Part shown: in pieces, positions 45,585 through 56,822 of the stretch
Position numbering within the stretch: the stretch's first letter is position 1
How the letters are laid out: each line of letters begins with the position of its first letter
Assembly: GCF_029836165.1 (NCBI RefSeq)
Contig: NZ_JAOEBG010000023.1
Coordinates: 1 to 64,000, forward strand
Length of the DNA: 64,000 nucleotides
From: Pseudomonas sp. GD04091
GTDB taxonomy: Bacteria; Pseudomonadota; Gammaproteobacteria; Pseudomonadales; Pseudomonadaceae
Direction of reading: 5' to 3'
Translations under genes and position numbers: made by a program
The notes under the pieces: model-generated
What the model was told of the DNA's origin: nothing
The model's database searches: none
The model's input: the letters and a program-made list of their open reading frames with translations, nothing else

Positions 45585-45636
45585 TTCAGGGTCTCGCCAG
45601 GAAAAAGGCGGCAGTCTAGCAAAAAACCGCCACCGC

Positions 45637-46071
45637 TCAGCTGCCGATCAGCGCCGGGCCATAGCCGTCGAGGAATTCCGCCGGCATGCGCCGCGGCTTG
45701 CCGCTGGACAGTTCGATGCAGGCGAAGGTGGTCTGCGCACGCAACAGGGTGACGCCGTCACTCGGGCGCTTGAGCTGGAAACGACGGGTCATGCGCAGGC
45801 GCTGGTCCCAGTCGATGATCCAGGTGGCCAGTTGCAGTTCGTCATCCTCGTAGGCCGCGGCCAGGTAGTCGATCTCGTGACGGACCACGGCCATGGCCCG
45901 GTCCAGACGGCGGTACTCGGCCAGGTCCAGTCCCAGGCGCTGGGAATGACGCCAGGCACAGCGCTCCAGCCAGGTGACGTAGACGGCGTTGTTGGCGTGG
46001 CCAAGGCCGTCGATGTCTTCGCTGCCGACGCGAAGGTCGATGATGAATGGTGCTGCCAGATCCCAGCTCAT
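45637..46071 (-). CDS. Acyl-CoA thioesterase, hotdog (4HBT) family
   Basis: The 144-residue single-hotdog protein has VGSEDIDGLGHANNAVYVTWLE, where Asp and His-Ala-Asn mark the 4-hydroxybenzoyl-CoA/YbgC-type thioesterases. It hydrolyses acyl-CoA or acyl-ACP esters; the chain preference cannot be read. It lies 44 bases downstream of the alpha/beta hydrolase gene and is probably in the same transcript as that gene and the TetR gene. Confidence 0.88.
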   Translation of the reverse strand: MSWDLAAPFIIDLRVGSEDIDGLGHANNAVYVTWLERCAWRHSQRLGLDLAEYRRLDRAMAVVRHEIDYLAAAYEDDELQLATWIIDWDQRLRMTRRFQLKRPSDGVTLLRAQTTFACIELSSGKPRRMPAEFLDGYGPALIGS

Positions 46072-46115
46072 GCCCGCTCCTGGTTTTCAGTGAACGGGCA
46101 GAGTGTAACGGATGC

Positions 46116-46949
46116 TCAGGCGCTTTGCCGCGCAGGCTGGGCGGTACGCGCCAGCAGCTCGAGCACCGCTTCGCCCAGGCGGGGGTCGGCCAGCACGCGC
46201 AGGTGACCCCCCTCCTCCAGCAACAGCAGGCGGCTGTCGAACCAGGCCTGGTGAATGAGCGGCGCCTCGCTGGCCGACACCAGGGCATCATCGCTGGCAT
46301 GCACCACCAGCCCCGGGATATCCAGCTGATAGCCGCTGACGTCGAGGCGCGCCACCTGGACGCCGAGGTCGCGCTCGACCTGGCGAATGAAGGCCGCCCT
46401 GGCACGCGCCGGCATGCCGAGGTGCCGGGCGAAGCCGCGTAACACGCCGAGCAGACGGGCTGGCGCGGCGATGCTGACCGCCGTATCAGTCCGCAGCCCC
46501 CACTGCAAGGCCAGCAACAGGCTGGCACCGCCCATGGAATGGCCGATCACCGCGCGCAAGGGTGGCAATTCGGCGGCGGCCTCGAGCAGGGCGCGGGCGA
46601 ACAACACCACATTCGCCTGGTCGCCGGGCGAATGACCATGGGCCGGGCCATCCAGTGCCACCACGGTATGCCCCTTGTCGACCAGGGTCTCGATCAGGGC
46701 GGCGAACTGGGTCGGTCGCCCCTCCCAACCATGCATCAGCAGCACGGTCGGCCCTTGCCCCCAGCGCAGTGCCGACAACCCGAAACGCAGGGTGATGCGC
46801 TCGGCCCTCTCGAGCAATGGCAGCTCCCACTGCCTGGGCGGCAGGGTGCGCGGCGCCATGAAAGCCCGGCGCATCCTGCCGGCAATGTGTTCAGGGGCCA
46901 GGTGGCCCAGGGTGCCATTGACGCCGCGAATCCAACTCAGGGTAGTCAT
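46116..46949 (-). CDS. Alpha/beta hydrolase
   Basis: The 277-residue protein has the nucleophile elbow GHSMGG (Ser about 138), an oxyanion stretch LLMHGWEGRPTQF, and a late His in GGHLRVLADP. The catalytic Asp is likely in HASDDALVSASE. It is an esterase or lipase-like enzyme of unknown substrate. It follows the TetR gene by 25 bases, so that repressor probably controls it. Confidence 0.9.
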   Translation of the reverse strand: MTTLSWIRGVNGTLGHLAPEHIAGRMRRAFMAPRTLPPRQWELPLLERAERITLRFGLSALRWGQGPTVLLMHGWEGRPTQFAALIETLVDKGHTVVALDGPAHGHSPGDQANVVLFARALLEAAAELPPLRAVIGHSMGGASLLLALQWGLRTDTAVSIAAPARLLGVLRGFARHLGMPARARAAFIRQVERDLGVQVARLDVSGYQLDIPGLVVHASDDALVSASEAPLIHQAWFDSRLLLLEEGGHLRVLADPRLGEAVLELLARTAQPARQSA

Positions 46950-46974
46950 CGCCTTGCTCCAGGGGTCAGGTTGC

Positions 46975-47514
46975 TCAGATCACCGCCGACTTGGCGGCAC
47001 GCAGGATTCGGTCGGACAGCTCGCTGTTGCCCAGAGCGCGGGCCACGGCCAGCCCCCCCACCATCAGGGCGAAGTCGGCGAGCGCCTTGTCGATGTCTTC
47101 GGGTCGGTCGACCATTTGCGCGATCATCAGCTCGATGTGATCGCTGAGCGCATTGCGGAACGCGACCGGCAGACGCTGCATTTCGCTGAGCGCATTTGGA
47201 ATCGGGCAGGCTTGCACCCCGGCGTCGCGGTGCTTGCGCGACAGGTAGAAGGCCGCCATCAGGGCACGACGCTCGCCGCCATCGAGCCCAGGATCGAGCT
47301 GGGCCAAAAGCGCCCGGCGTTCAGCGAGCAACTGGTTGAACGCCTCGAGCATGAGGTCATCCTTGCTCTCGAAGTGGGCATAGAAGCCACCCACCGTCAG
47401 CCCGGCAGCGCCCATGACCTGGCTGACGCTCGGCTCGGCAGGGCCATGCTGGATCAACGCGCAGCGGGCGGCGTCGAGGATACGCTCGCGGGTCTTGCTC
47501 TTCTTGTCGCTCAT
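46975..47514 (-). CDS. TetR-family regulator
   Basis: The 179-residue protein begins MSDKKSKTRERILDAARCAL and carries the helix-turn-helix VSQVMGAAGLTVGGFYAHFESKDDL. An 11-bp-arm palindrome lies just upstream of its start, so it probably represses itself and the two following hydrolase genes. The effector is unknown. Confidence 0.92.
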   Translation of the reverse strand: MSDKKSKTRERILDAARCALIQHGPAEPSVSQVMGAAGLTVGGFYAHFESKDDLMLEAFNQLLAERRALLAQLDPGLDGGERRALMAAFYLSRKHRDAGVQACPIPNALSEMQRLPVAFRNALSDHIELMIAQMVDRPEDIDKALADFALMVGGLAVARALGNSELSDRILRAAKSAVI

Positions 47515-47526
47515 GGCTCACCTCGC

Positions 47527-47560
47527 AATATTATGAGTAACATATTATTCTCATAATATT
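47527..47560. promoter_or_regulatory. Palindromic operator of the TetR-hydrolase-thioesterase unit
   Basis: AATATTATGAG and its complement CTCATAATATT face each other across 12 AT-rich bases, 13 bases before the TetR start. The site is very AT-rich in a GC-rich genome and overlaps likely -10 sequence. Confidence 0.6.
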
Positions 47561-47625
47561 TTCTGGCAAGCAGAATCTGCAGCCATTGCCCGGCGCAGTG
47601 ATTTTTCAGGAGGCAGAAAAAACAA

Positions 47626-47654
47626 AAGGCCCATTCAATAATCGAATGGACCTT
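47626..47654 (-). terminator. Terminator after the tRNA-Glu/Ala array
   Basis: AAGGTCCATTC / GAATGGGCCTT on the minus strand is followed by TTGTTTTTT, directly after the last tRNA-Glu. Confidence 0.75.
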
Positions 47655-47684
47655 ATAAATCCCGCAAAACGCGGGTAAAAAAAT

Positions 47685-47760
47685 TGGCGTCCCCTAGGGG
47701 ACTCGAACCCCTGTTACCGCCGTGAAAGGGCGGTGTCCTAGGCCACTAGACGAAGGGGAC
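47685..47760 (-). tRNA. tRNA-Glu (TTC)
   Basis: 76 bases, acceptor GTCCCCT/AGGGGAC, anticodon loop CTTTCAC, CCA encoded. Confidence 0.97.
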
Positions 47761-47802
47761 TTGACCTTCGTGCCGACTCGCTTTCGCGAACCGCGGCAAA
47801 AT

Positions 47803-47878
47803 TGGTGGAGCTAAGCGGGATCGAACCGCTGACCTCCTGCATGCCATGCAGGCGCTCTCCCAGCTGAGCTATAGCCCC
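47803..47878 (-). tRNA. tRNA-Ala (GGC)
   Basis: 76 bases, acceptor GGGGCTA/TAGCTCC with one G-U pair, anticodon loop ATGGCAT, CCA encoded. Confidence 0.97.
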
Positions 47879-47885
47879 GAGTAAA

Positions 47886-47920
47886 ACAAAAGGCTCATCC
47901 ATCTGGTTGATGAGCCTTTC
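47886..47920 (-). terminator. Terminator-like hairpin between tRNA pairs
   Basis: AAAGGCTCATC / GATGAGCCTTT is followed on the minus strand by TGTTTTAC, after the second tRNA-Glu in transcription order. Confidence 0.6.
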
Positions 47921-47945
47921 AGCACCCGCAATCTGCGAGTAAAAG

Positions 47946-48021
47946 TGGCGTCCCCTAGGGGACTCGAACCCCTGTTACCGCCGTGAAAGGGCGGTGTCCT
48001 AGGCCACTAGACGAAGGGGAC
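47946..48021 (-). tRNA. tRNA-Glu (TTC)
   Basis: Identical to the copy at 47685. Confidence 0.97.
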
Positions 48022-48063
48022 GTAACCTTCGTGCCAGCCCGCTTTCGCGAACCGCGGCAAAAT

Positions 48064-48139
48064 TGGTGGAGCTAAGCGGGATCGAACCGCTGACCTCCTG
48101 CATGCCATGCAGGCGCTCTCCCAGCTGAGCTATAGCCCC
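48064..48139 (-). tRNA. tRNA-Ala (GGC)
   Basis: Identical to the copy at 47803. Confidence 0.97.
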
Positions 48140-48191
48140 GGATTTATAGCCTCTCGGCCCAGCGACGGATACTGCATCGCTTGTGCAAAAC

Positions 48192-48267
48192 TGGCGTCCC
48201 CTAGGGGACTCGAACCCCTGTTACCGCCGTGAAAGGGCGGTGTCCTAGGCCACTAGACGAAGGGGAC
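48192..48267 (-). tRNA. tRNA-Glu (TTC)
   Basis: Identical to the other two tRNA-Glu copies. Confidence 0.97.
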
Positions 48268-48339
48268 GAACCTTCTTACCTTCAAGACCCGTTTGCTGGA
48301 ACCGGCCTTGCCTGACAGCCTTGGCTATCAGTCGGAATT

Positions 48340-48415
48340 TGGTGGAGCTAAGCGGGATCGAACCGCTGACCTCCTGCATGCCATGCAGGCGCTCTCCCAG
48401 CTGAGCTATAGCCCC
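48340..48415 (-). tRNA. tRNA-Ala (GGC)
   Basis: Identical to the other two tRNA-Ala copies; it is first in transcription order of the array. Confidence 0.97.
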
Positions 48416-48617
48416 ACAATGTCGCTCTGAACCGAAGCGCTGGCTGGGTGCCTGACGTTTCGTTTTCGTTCATCGCTGTGGACGGGGCGCATATTAAGAG
48501 CGGATTGCAGGGCTGTCAAACGAATTTTTGAAAATATTCAAAATTTTTTTCACAGATAACAAACACTTACCGCCCTGCTCCGCTACAACCGATTACTTGG
48601 CCATGGGGGAAATGCCT

Positions 48618-48731
48618 GTGGGAGCGGCCTTGCGTCGCGAAAGGGCCGCAAAGCGGCCCCAGCAATTATTGCGTGGCGGCTAAATTGCAGGACCGCGTTG
48701 CGCTCATTTCGCGACGCAAGGCCGCTCCCAC
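48618..48731. repeat. REP pair between gltX and the tRNA array
   Basis: GTGGGAGCGGCCTTGCGTCG and its inverse lie about 65 bases apart. The gene-free stretch 48416-48760 contains, besides this pair, an AT-rich segment (48500-48570) that is probably the tRNA promoter region. Confidence 0.8.
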
Positions 48732-48760
48732 AAGGTTCAGCGGCCGCCTTCAGAACGCCA

Positions 48761-50242
48761 TCAGGCGATGTTCGCCAGCAGCTTTTCCCACTCCTTGTTT
48801 TCCTTCTTCGACACACCACCGAGCAGGTCGATGGCCTGGCGCAAACGGTAGCGAGTCAAGTCCGGGCCAAGGATTTCCATCGCGTCGAGCACCGACACCG
48901 AACTGGCCTGGCCAGTGATGGCGGCGAACATCAGCGGCATGGCATCGCGCAGCTTGAGCTCCAGCGACTCGACCACGGCCTGGATGCAGCCGGTGATGCG
49001 CTCCTTTTCCCACTGGCGCAGGCTTTCCAGCTTCCACAGGATCAGCTGCATCACCTGGCGCACCTGGTCAGCCGACAGTTTCTTGCTCTCGAACAGCTTG
49101 GCGTCGAGCTTGAGCGCGCCCTCGAAGAAGAAGCCACCCAGCGGGGCGACCTGGCTGAAGGTCTCGACCCGGCCCTGCACGTGCGGGGCGATCTTCATCA
49201 TGTAGTCGCTGTTGAACGCCCACTTCTGCACGCGCGCGGCGAACTCTTCCACCGGCAGCTCGCGCAGCCACTGGCCGTTGAGCCAGGACAGCTTCTCGAT
49301 GTCGAAGATCGGGCCGCCCAGGGAAACGCGCGACAAGTCGAAGTGCTCGACCATCTCGGCCAGCGAGAACTTCTCGCGCTCGTCCGGCATCGACCAGCCC
49401 ATGCGCCCCAGGTAGTTGAGCATCGCCTCGGGCATGAAGCCCATGCGCTCGTAGAAGGTCACCGAGGTCGGGTTCTTGCGCTTGGACAGCTTGCTCTTGT
49501 CGGGGTTGCGCAGCAGCGGCATGTAGCAGAGCTTGGGCTGTTCCCAGCCGAAGTACTCGTACAGCTTGATCAGCTTGGGCGCCGACGGCAGCCACTCTTC
49601 GCCGCGCAGCACATGGGTGATGCCCATCAGGTGGTCGTCGACCACGTTGGCCAGGAAGTACGTCGGCAGGCCGTCGTTCTTCATCAGCACCTGCATGTCC
49701 ATGCGGTCCCATGGGATCTCGACATCGCCACGCAGCATGTCCGGCACCACGCAGACGCCTTCGCTCGGCACCTTCATGCGGATGACATGCGCTTCGCCAG
49801 CGGCCAGGCGGCGCTGCACTTCCTCGTCGCTCAGCAGCAGGGCACGGCCGTCGTAACGCGGGGTTTCACCCCGGGCCATCTGCTCGGCGCGCATCTGCTC
49901 CAGCTCCTCGGCGGTGCAGAAGCAGTAGAAGGCGTGGCCGGCGTCGACCAGTTGCTTGGCGTATCGGGCATAGATCTCGCCACGCTCGCTCTGCCGGTAC
50001 GGGCCGTGCGGGCCGCCAACGTCCGGGCCTTCGTTCCATTCGATGCCAAGCCAGCGCAGGGCGTCGAAGATCTGCTGCTCCGACTCACGGGTGGAACGCA
50101 ACTGGTCGGTGTCTTCGATACGCAGGATGAACTCACCGCCGTGCTGCTTGGCGAAGCAGTAGTTGAACAGGGCGATGTAGGCGGTGCCGACATGGGGGTC
50201 GCCAGTGGGCGATGGCGCAATACGCGTGCGAACGGTGGTCAT
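48761..50242 (-). CDS. gltX: Glutamyl-tRNA synthetase
   Basis: The 493-residue class I synthetase starts MTTVRTRIAPSPTGDPHVGT. The second signature is SKLSKRKN (KMSKS type) and the C-terminal helical anticodon-binding part follows. It charges tRNA-Glu, whose genes lie directly downstream. The start follows a short GA-rich site. Confidence 0.97.
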   Translation of the reverse strand: MTTVRTRIAPSPTGDPHVGTAYIALFNYCFAKQHGGEFILRIEDTDQLRSTRESEQQIFDALRWLGIEWNEGPDVGGPHGPYRQSERGEIYARYAKQLVDAGHAFYCFCTAEELEQMRAEQMARGETPRYDGRALLLSDEEVQRRLAAGEAHVIRMKVPSEGVCVVPDMLRGDVEIPWDRMDMQVLMKNDGLPTYFLANVVDDHLMGITHVLRGEEWLPSAPKLIKLYEYFGWEQPKLCYMPLLRNPDKSKLSKRKNPTSVTFYERMGFMPEAMLNYLGRMGWSMPDEREKFSLAEMVEHFDLSRVSLGGPIFDIEKLSWLNGQWLRELPVEEFAARVQKWAFNSDYMMKIAPHVQGRVETFSQVAPLGGFFFEGALKLDAKLFESKKLSADQVRQVMQLILWKLESLRQWEKERITGCIQAVVESLELKLRDAMPLMFAAITGQASSVSVLDAMEILGPDLTRYRLRQAIDLLGGVSKKENKEWEKLLANIA

Positions 50243-50386
50243 GGTGAGTCTCGAACGAAGAATGAAACAAAGGCGGGATGTTAGCAGGGAGCGGGCATCG
50301 GGCTCCAGCAATGGCGCGATCGTCACTTGTGACGCTACCACCGACCGCTGTTAAATTTGCTTACACTTTCACAACGACACCCCCTC

Positions 50387-51442
50387 ATGCCCACCCCACT
50401 CAAGCGCCGCCTGCTGATCTTCATCACCCTGGTCGCCCTGATCGGCCTCGCCTTTCTCGCCCACTGGTACTTCAAGGGGCGCTTCTACGAAAGCACCGAC
50501 AACGCCTATGTACAGGGCGAAATCACCCGGATCTCCAGTCAGCTCGGAGCGCGTATCGATGAAGTGCGAGTGGAAGACAACCAGCACGTGAACAAGGGCG
50601 ACCTGCTGGTACGCCTGGAAGCCGCCGACTTCGACCTGGCCGTCGAGCGCGCCCGCGCCGCCCTGGCCACCCGCGAGGCCGAGCGCATGCAGGCACAGAG
50701 CCGCCTGACCCAGCAAGGCAGCCTGATCGCCGCTGGCCAGGCCCAAGTCGCTGCCAGCCAGGCCACGCTCGACCGCTCGCAGCTCGACCTCAACCGTGCC
50801 CAGGCCCTGCGCAAACCCGGTTTCGTCTCCGAGGAACGGGTCACTACCCTGTCGGCGGAAAGCCATGTCGCCCGCTCCCAGGTCGACAAGGCCCAAGCCG
50901 ACCTCAAGGGCCAGCGCCAACAGGTCGATGCCCTGACCGCCGAGCTCAAGCGCCTCGACGCGCAGATCGCCAATGCCCGCGCCGACCTGGCCCAGGCCGA
51001 GCTGAACCTGACGCGCTGCGAGATCCACGCACCGATCAGCGGCACCATCGGCCAACGCAGCGCGCGCAACGGCCAGGTAGTGCAAGCCGGCGCCTACCTG
51101 CTATCGATCGTCCCCGACGAGGACATCTGGGTGCAGGCCAACTTCAAGGAAACCCAGATCGGCAGGATGCACCCCGGTCAACCCGCCGAACTGCTGTTCG
51201 ACAGCTACCCCGACACTCCGATCGCGGGCCGCGTCGACAGCCTGTTCGCCGCCTCGGGCGCACAGTTCAGCCTGCTGCCGCCGGACAACGCCACCGGCAA
51301 CTTCACCAAGGTGGTGCAGCGCATTCCGGTCAAGCTGACCTTCGCCGCCGACAACCCGCTGCGCGGTCGCATTCGCCCGGGCATGTCGGTCACCGCCACG
51401 GTCGACCTGCACGCCGAGGACAAAGGCCAAGATGGCCGGTGA
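50387..51442 (+). CDS. HlyD/EmrA-type membrane fusion protein
   Basis: The 351-residue adaptor has one N-terminal membrane helix (LLIFITLVALIGLAFLAHWYF). A biotinyl-lipoyl half-motif (TDNAYVQGEITRISSQLGARI) is followed by a long coiled-coil hairpin (about 80-190), the second lipoyl half (IHAPISGTIGQRSARNGQVVQAG) and beta domains. It links the DHA2 pump encoded next, which it overlaps by 11 bases, to an outer-membrane channel. No good ribosome site is seen for ATG 50387; TTG at 50357 is the alternative. Confidence 0.9.
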   Translation: MPTPLKRRLLIFITLVALIGLAFLAHWYFKGRFYESTDNAYVQGEITRISSQLGARIDEVRVEDNQHVNKGDLLVRLEAADFDLAVERARAALATREAERMQAQSRLTQQGSLIAAGQAQVAASQATLDRSQLDLNRAQALRKPGFVSEERVTTLSAESHVARSQVDKAQADLKGQRQQVDALTAELKRLDAQIANARADLAQAELNLTRCEIHAPISGTIGQRSARNGQVVQAGAYLLSIVPDEDIWVQANFKETQIGRMHPGQPAELLFDSYPDTPIAGRVDSLFAASGAQFSLLPPDNATGNFTKVVQRIPVKLTFAADNPLRGRIRPGMSVTATVDLHAEDKGQDGR

Positions 51443-52982
51443 TCAACTGCTGCGCCCCACCGCGGAGCCGACCCGGCGTGACTGGATCGCGGTGATGAGC
51501 GTGATGCTCGGCGCCTTCATGGCGGTGCTGGACATCCAGATCACCAACTCGTCGCTCAAGGACATTCAGGGCGCGCTGTCGGCGACCCTGGAGGAAGGTT
51601 CGTGGATCTCCACCTCCTATCTGGTGGCCGAGATCATCATGATCCCGCTGACCGCCTGGCTGGTGCAGCTGCTCTCGGCGCGGCGCCTGGCGGTATGGGT
51701 ATCGCTGGGCTTTCTGGTGTCTTCACTGCTGTGCTCCATGGCCTGGAATCTCGAGAGCATGATCGTGTTCCGTGCCCTGCAGGGCTTCACGGGAGGGGCG
51801 CTGATCCCACTGGCTTTCACCCTGACCCTGGTCAAGCTGCCGGAGCATCATCGCGCCAAGGGTATGGCCATGTTCGCCATGACGGCCACCTTCGCCCCCT
51901 CCATCGGTCCGACCTTGGGCGGCTGGCTGACCGAGAACTGGGGCTGGGAATACATCTTCTACATCAACATCCCACCTGGTCTGGTGATGATCGCCGGCCT
52001 ACTGTACGGGCTGGAAAAGAAAGAGGCGCATTGGGAACTGCTGAAAAGCACCGACTACGCGGGCATCGTCACCCTCGGTCTAGGCCTGGGCTGCCTGCAG
52101 GTGTTTCTCGAGGAGGGGCATCGCAAGGACTGGCTGGAGTCGGGCCTGATCGTCAGCCTGGGCACGGTCGCCCTGCTCAGCCTGATCCTGTTCGTGATCC
52201 TGCAGTTTTCCCGCGCGCATCCACTGATCAACCTGCGCATTCTCGGCAACCGCAACTTCGGCCTGTCGAGCATCGCCAGCCTGGGCATGGGCGTCGGGCT
52301 ATATGGTTCGATCTACCTGTTGCCGCTGTACCTGGCGCAGATCCAGGGCTACAACGCCTTGCAGATCGGCGAGGTGATCATGTGGATGGGCGTGCCGCAG
52401 CTGTTCCTGATTCCGCTGGTGCCGCAGTTGATGAAGGTGATCCCGCCCAAGGTGCTGTGTGCCCTGGGCTTCTGCCTGTTCGGTGCCGCCAGCTTCGGTT
52501 CGGGGGTGCTCAATCCCGATTTCGCCGGCCCGCAGTTCAACCAGATCCAGGTGATCCGTGCCCTCGGCCAACCGATGATCATGGTCACCATCTCACTGAT
52601 CGCCACTGCCTACATCCAGCCGCAGGATGCAGGGTCGGCCTCGAGCCTGTTCAACATTCTGCGCAACCTGGGCGGCGCCATCGGCATCGCCTTGCTGGCG
52701 ACGCTGCTGGATGCGCGGACCAAGGTGTACTTCGACTACCTGCGGGAGTCGGTGGTGCCAGGTAACCCACAGGTGGCCGAGCGGCTGGCGCAGTTGGCCG
52801 AGCGGCTGGGCAGCGATAACGCAGCGCTGGGCAAGCTGTCCGAGATTACCCACCAGCAGGCCTTGATCATGGCCTACAACGATGCCTTCCATTTTGTCGG
52901 GATCGGGCTGGCGGTGAGCATGTTGGCGGTGTTGCTGACGCGCACGTTGCCGCAGGGGTTGAAGGCGGGTGAGGCGCACTGA
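51432..52982 (+). CDS. DHA2-family MFS drug efflux pump, EmrB-like
   Basis: The 516-residue transporter has about 14 membrane segments and DHA2 signatures: MLGAFMAVLDIQITNSSLKDIQGAL near the start, FRALQGFTGGALIPLAF, and SIGPTLGGWLTENWGWEYIF (motif C). It is preceded by AAAGG. With the preceding adaptor it forms a two-component pump for hydrophobic toxic compounds; the substrate is not readable. Confidence 0.93.
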   Translation: MAGDQLLRPTAEPTRRDWIAVMSVMLGAFMAVLDIQITNSSLKDIQGALSATLEEGSWISTSYLVAEIIMIPLTAWLVQLLSARRLAVWVSLGFLVSSLLCSMAWNLESMIVFRALQGFTGGALIPLAFTLTLVKLPEHHRAKGMAMFAMTATFAPSIGPTLGGWLTENWGWEYIFYINIPPGLVMIAGLLYGLEKKEAHWELLKSTDYAGIVTLGLGLGCLQVFLEEGHRKDWLESGLIVSLGTVALLSLILFVILQFSRAHPLINLRILGNRNFGLSSIASLGMGVGLYGSIYLLPLYLAQIQGYNALQIGEVIMWMGVPQLFLIPLVPQLMKVIPPKVLCALGFCLFGAASFGSGVLNPDFAGPQFNQIQVIRALGQPMIMVTISLIATAYIQPQDAGSASSLFNILRNLGGAIGIALLATLLDARTKVYFDYLRESVVPGNPQVAERLAQLAERLGSDNAALGKLSEITHQQALIMAYNDAFHFVGIGLAVSMLAVLLTRTLPQGLKAGEAH

Positions 52983-53072
52983 GCGAGTTACGCCTTGACC
53001 TGTAGAAGCGGCCTTTCGCGGCACAAGGCCGCTCTCATGGAACAAACCGTAACTCATAGATTTAGCTAGTCA

Positions 53073-53189
53073 CTGTGGGAGCGGCCTTGCGTCGCGAAAG
53101 GGCTGCGCAGCAGCCCCGGCAATTTCGAGGGTGGCTCAGAACCTGGGGCCGCTGCGCGCCCCTTTTGCGACGCAAGGCCGCTCCCACAG
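53073..53189. repeat. REP pair downstream of the MFS pump gene
   Basis: CTGTGGGAGCGGCCTTGCG and its inverse CGCAAGGCCGCTCCCACAG bracket about 80 bases. It is the same family as the pair at 48618-48731. It lies between the convergent efflux operon and uvrB. Confidence 0.8.
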
Positions 53190-53258
53190 GGGACAGTTCC
53201 CCGCGCGACAGCGTAGCCCGAAGGGCTGGGCAATCTCCTACAGGGGTTGTGTAGAGCT

Positions 53259-55274
<2,016 letters not shown>

Positions 55275-55300
55275 GTCGGACCTCGTGGATGTCACGGCAA

Positions 55301-55316
55301 CTGTAAATTTAGCCAG
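55301..55316. promoter_or_regulatory. Imperfect LexA-like box upstream of uvrB
   Basis: CTGTAAATTTAGCCAG fits CTGT-N8-ACAG with one mismatch in the second half. uvrB is LexA-controlled in E. coli, but I do not recall it in the P. aeruginosa LexA regulon, so confidence is low. Confidence 0.25.
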
Positions 55317-55563
55317 TAGTCTATACCCAAATACGCCCGTCGGGCGCCGGATTCAAGTGCGGCCCTCGAACCTTCATGGCAATGGACCTGGCAATTCGAC
55401 CAATGGTCGAAAAATATTTGCGCAAACAGCCGCAAAAGCTGCGCCAGACTGTCGCAGTGACCGGTGGGTATCACTATACTGACTCCCCGTTTGCGCACCG
55501 CTTCAGTGCCTTCGGCTGGAGCGTGGCGACCCCTATCACTCTCCTATCAGAGCCAAGGTAACA

Positions 55564-56760
55564 ATGAGCCTGTTTTCCGCTGTCGAGCTGGCACCCCGCG
55601 ACCCTATCCTGGGCCTCAACGAAGCATTCAACGCCGACCCACGCACCGACAAGGTGAACCTGGGCGTGGGCGTCTACTGCAATGAGGAAGGCCGCATCCC
55701 GCTGCTGCGCGCGGTGATCGAGGCCGAGACCGCCCGTGCCGCCCAGCACGCCTCCCGCGGTTACCTGCCGATCGACGGCATCGCCCAGTACGACCAGGCC
55801 GTGCAAAAACTGATCTTCGGTGCCGAGTCGCCACTGCTGGCCGCAGGCCGTGTGGTCACCGTGCAGGCCGTTGGCGGTACCGGCGCCCTGAAGATCGGTG
55901 CCGACTTCCTCAAGCGCCTGCAACCAGGCGCCGTGGTCGCCATCAGTGACCCGAGCTGGGAAAACCACCGCGCGCTGTTCGAGAGCGCCGGGTTCCCGGT
56001 ACAGACCTACCGCTACTACGACGCCGCCACCCACGACGTCAACCGTGCCGGCATGCTCGAAGACCTGAACAACCTGCCATCGGGCTCGATCATCGTCCTG
56101 CACGCCTGCTGCCACAATCCGACCGGTGTCGACCTGTCGCTGGATGACTGGAAGAACGTGCTGGAAGTGGTCAAGGCCAAGGGCCATGTGCCATTCCTCG
56201 ACATGGCCTACCAGGGCTTCGGTGCCGGCATCGCCGAAGATGCCTTCGCCGTACGCCTGTTCGCCGAGTCGGGCCTCGAGTTCTTCGTTTCCAGCTCGTT
56301 CTCCAAGTCATTCTCGCTCTACGGCGAACGCGTCGGCGCGCTGTCGATCGTCACCGGCTCCAAGGACGAGAGCACCCGCGTGCTGTCGCAGGTCAAGCGG
56401 GTGATCCGCACCACCTACTCCAACCCGCCGACCCACGGCGCCAGCATCGTTGCCGCAGTGCTCAACAGCCCCGAGCTGTGCCAGATGTGGGAAACCGAGC
56501 TGGCCGAGATGCGCGAGCGCATCCATGGCATGCGCAAGCAGATGGTCGAACTGCTGGCCGAGTATGGCGCCAAGCGCGACTTCAGCTTCGTCGGCCGTCA
56601 GGCCGGCATGTTCTCCTACTCCGGCCTGACCGTTGAGCAGGTGGCGCGACTGAAGAACGACTTTGGCATCTACGCGCTCGACACTGGCCGCATCGCGGTT
56701 GCCGCGCTGAACCAGCGCAACCTCCACGTGGTCACCAAGGCCATCGTCGAAGTGCTGTAA
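55564..56760 (+). CDS. tyrB: Aromatic/aspartate aminotransferase (class I)
   Basis: The 398-residue PLP enzyme has the lysine in SSSFSKSFSLYGERVG and substrate-binding HACCHNPTGVD. It is of the AspC/TyrB type and exchanges amino groups of Asp, Phe or Tyr with 2-oxoglutarate; the exact preference cannot be read, so the symbol is tentative. It is divergent from uvrB across 289 bases of promoter sequence, in which I see only TATACT at about 55476 as a possible -10. Confidence 0.88.
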   Translation: MSLFSAVELAPRDPILGLNEAFNADPRTDKVNLGVGVYCNEEGRIPLLRAVIEAETARAAQHASRGYLPIDGIAQYDQAVQKLIFGAESPLLAAGRVVTVQAVGGTGALKIGADFLKRLQPGAVVAISDPSWENHRALFESAGFPVQTYRYYDAATHDVNRAGMLEDLNNLPSGSIIVLHACCHNPTGVDLSLDDWKNVLEVVKAKGHVPFLDMAYQGFGAGIAEDAFAVRLFAESGLEFFVSSSFSKSFSLYGERVGALSIVTGSKDESTRVLSQVKRVIRTTYSNPPTHGASIVAAVLNSPELCQMWETELAEMRERIHGMRKQMVELLAEYGAKRDFSFVGRQAGMFSYSGLTVEQVARLKNDFGIYALDTGRIAVAALNQRNLHVVTKAIVEVL

Positions 56761-56822
56761 CTGCTTGATTGTCTTGGGGGAAGCTTGACTTCCCCCAAGC
56801 AAGCGGTAAGATACGGGCAGAT

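Noticed and set aside
55301..55316. Firm SOS control of uvrB
   Set aside because: One half-site is imperfect, and I do not recall uvrB in the P. aeruginosa LexA regulon; kept only as a low-confidence feature.
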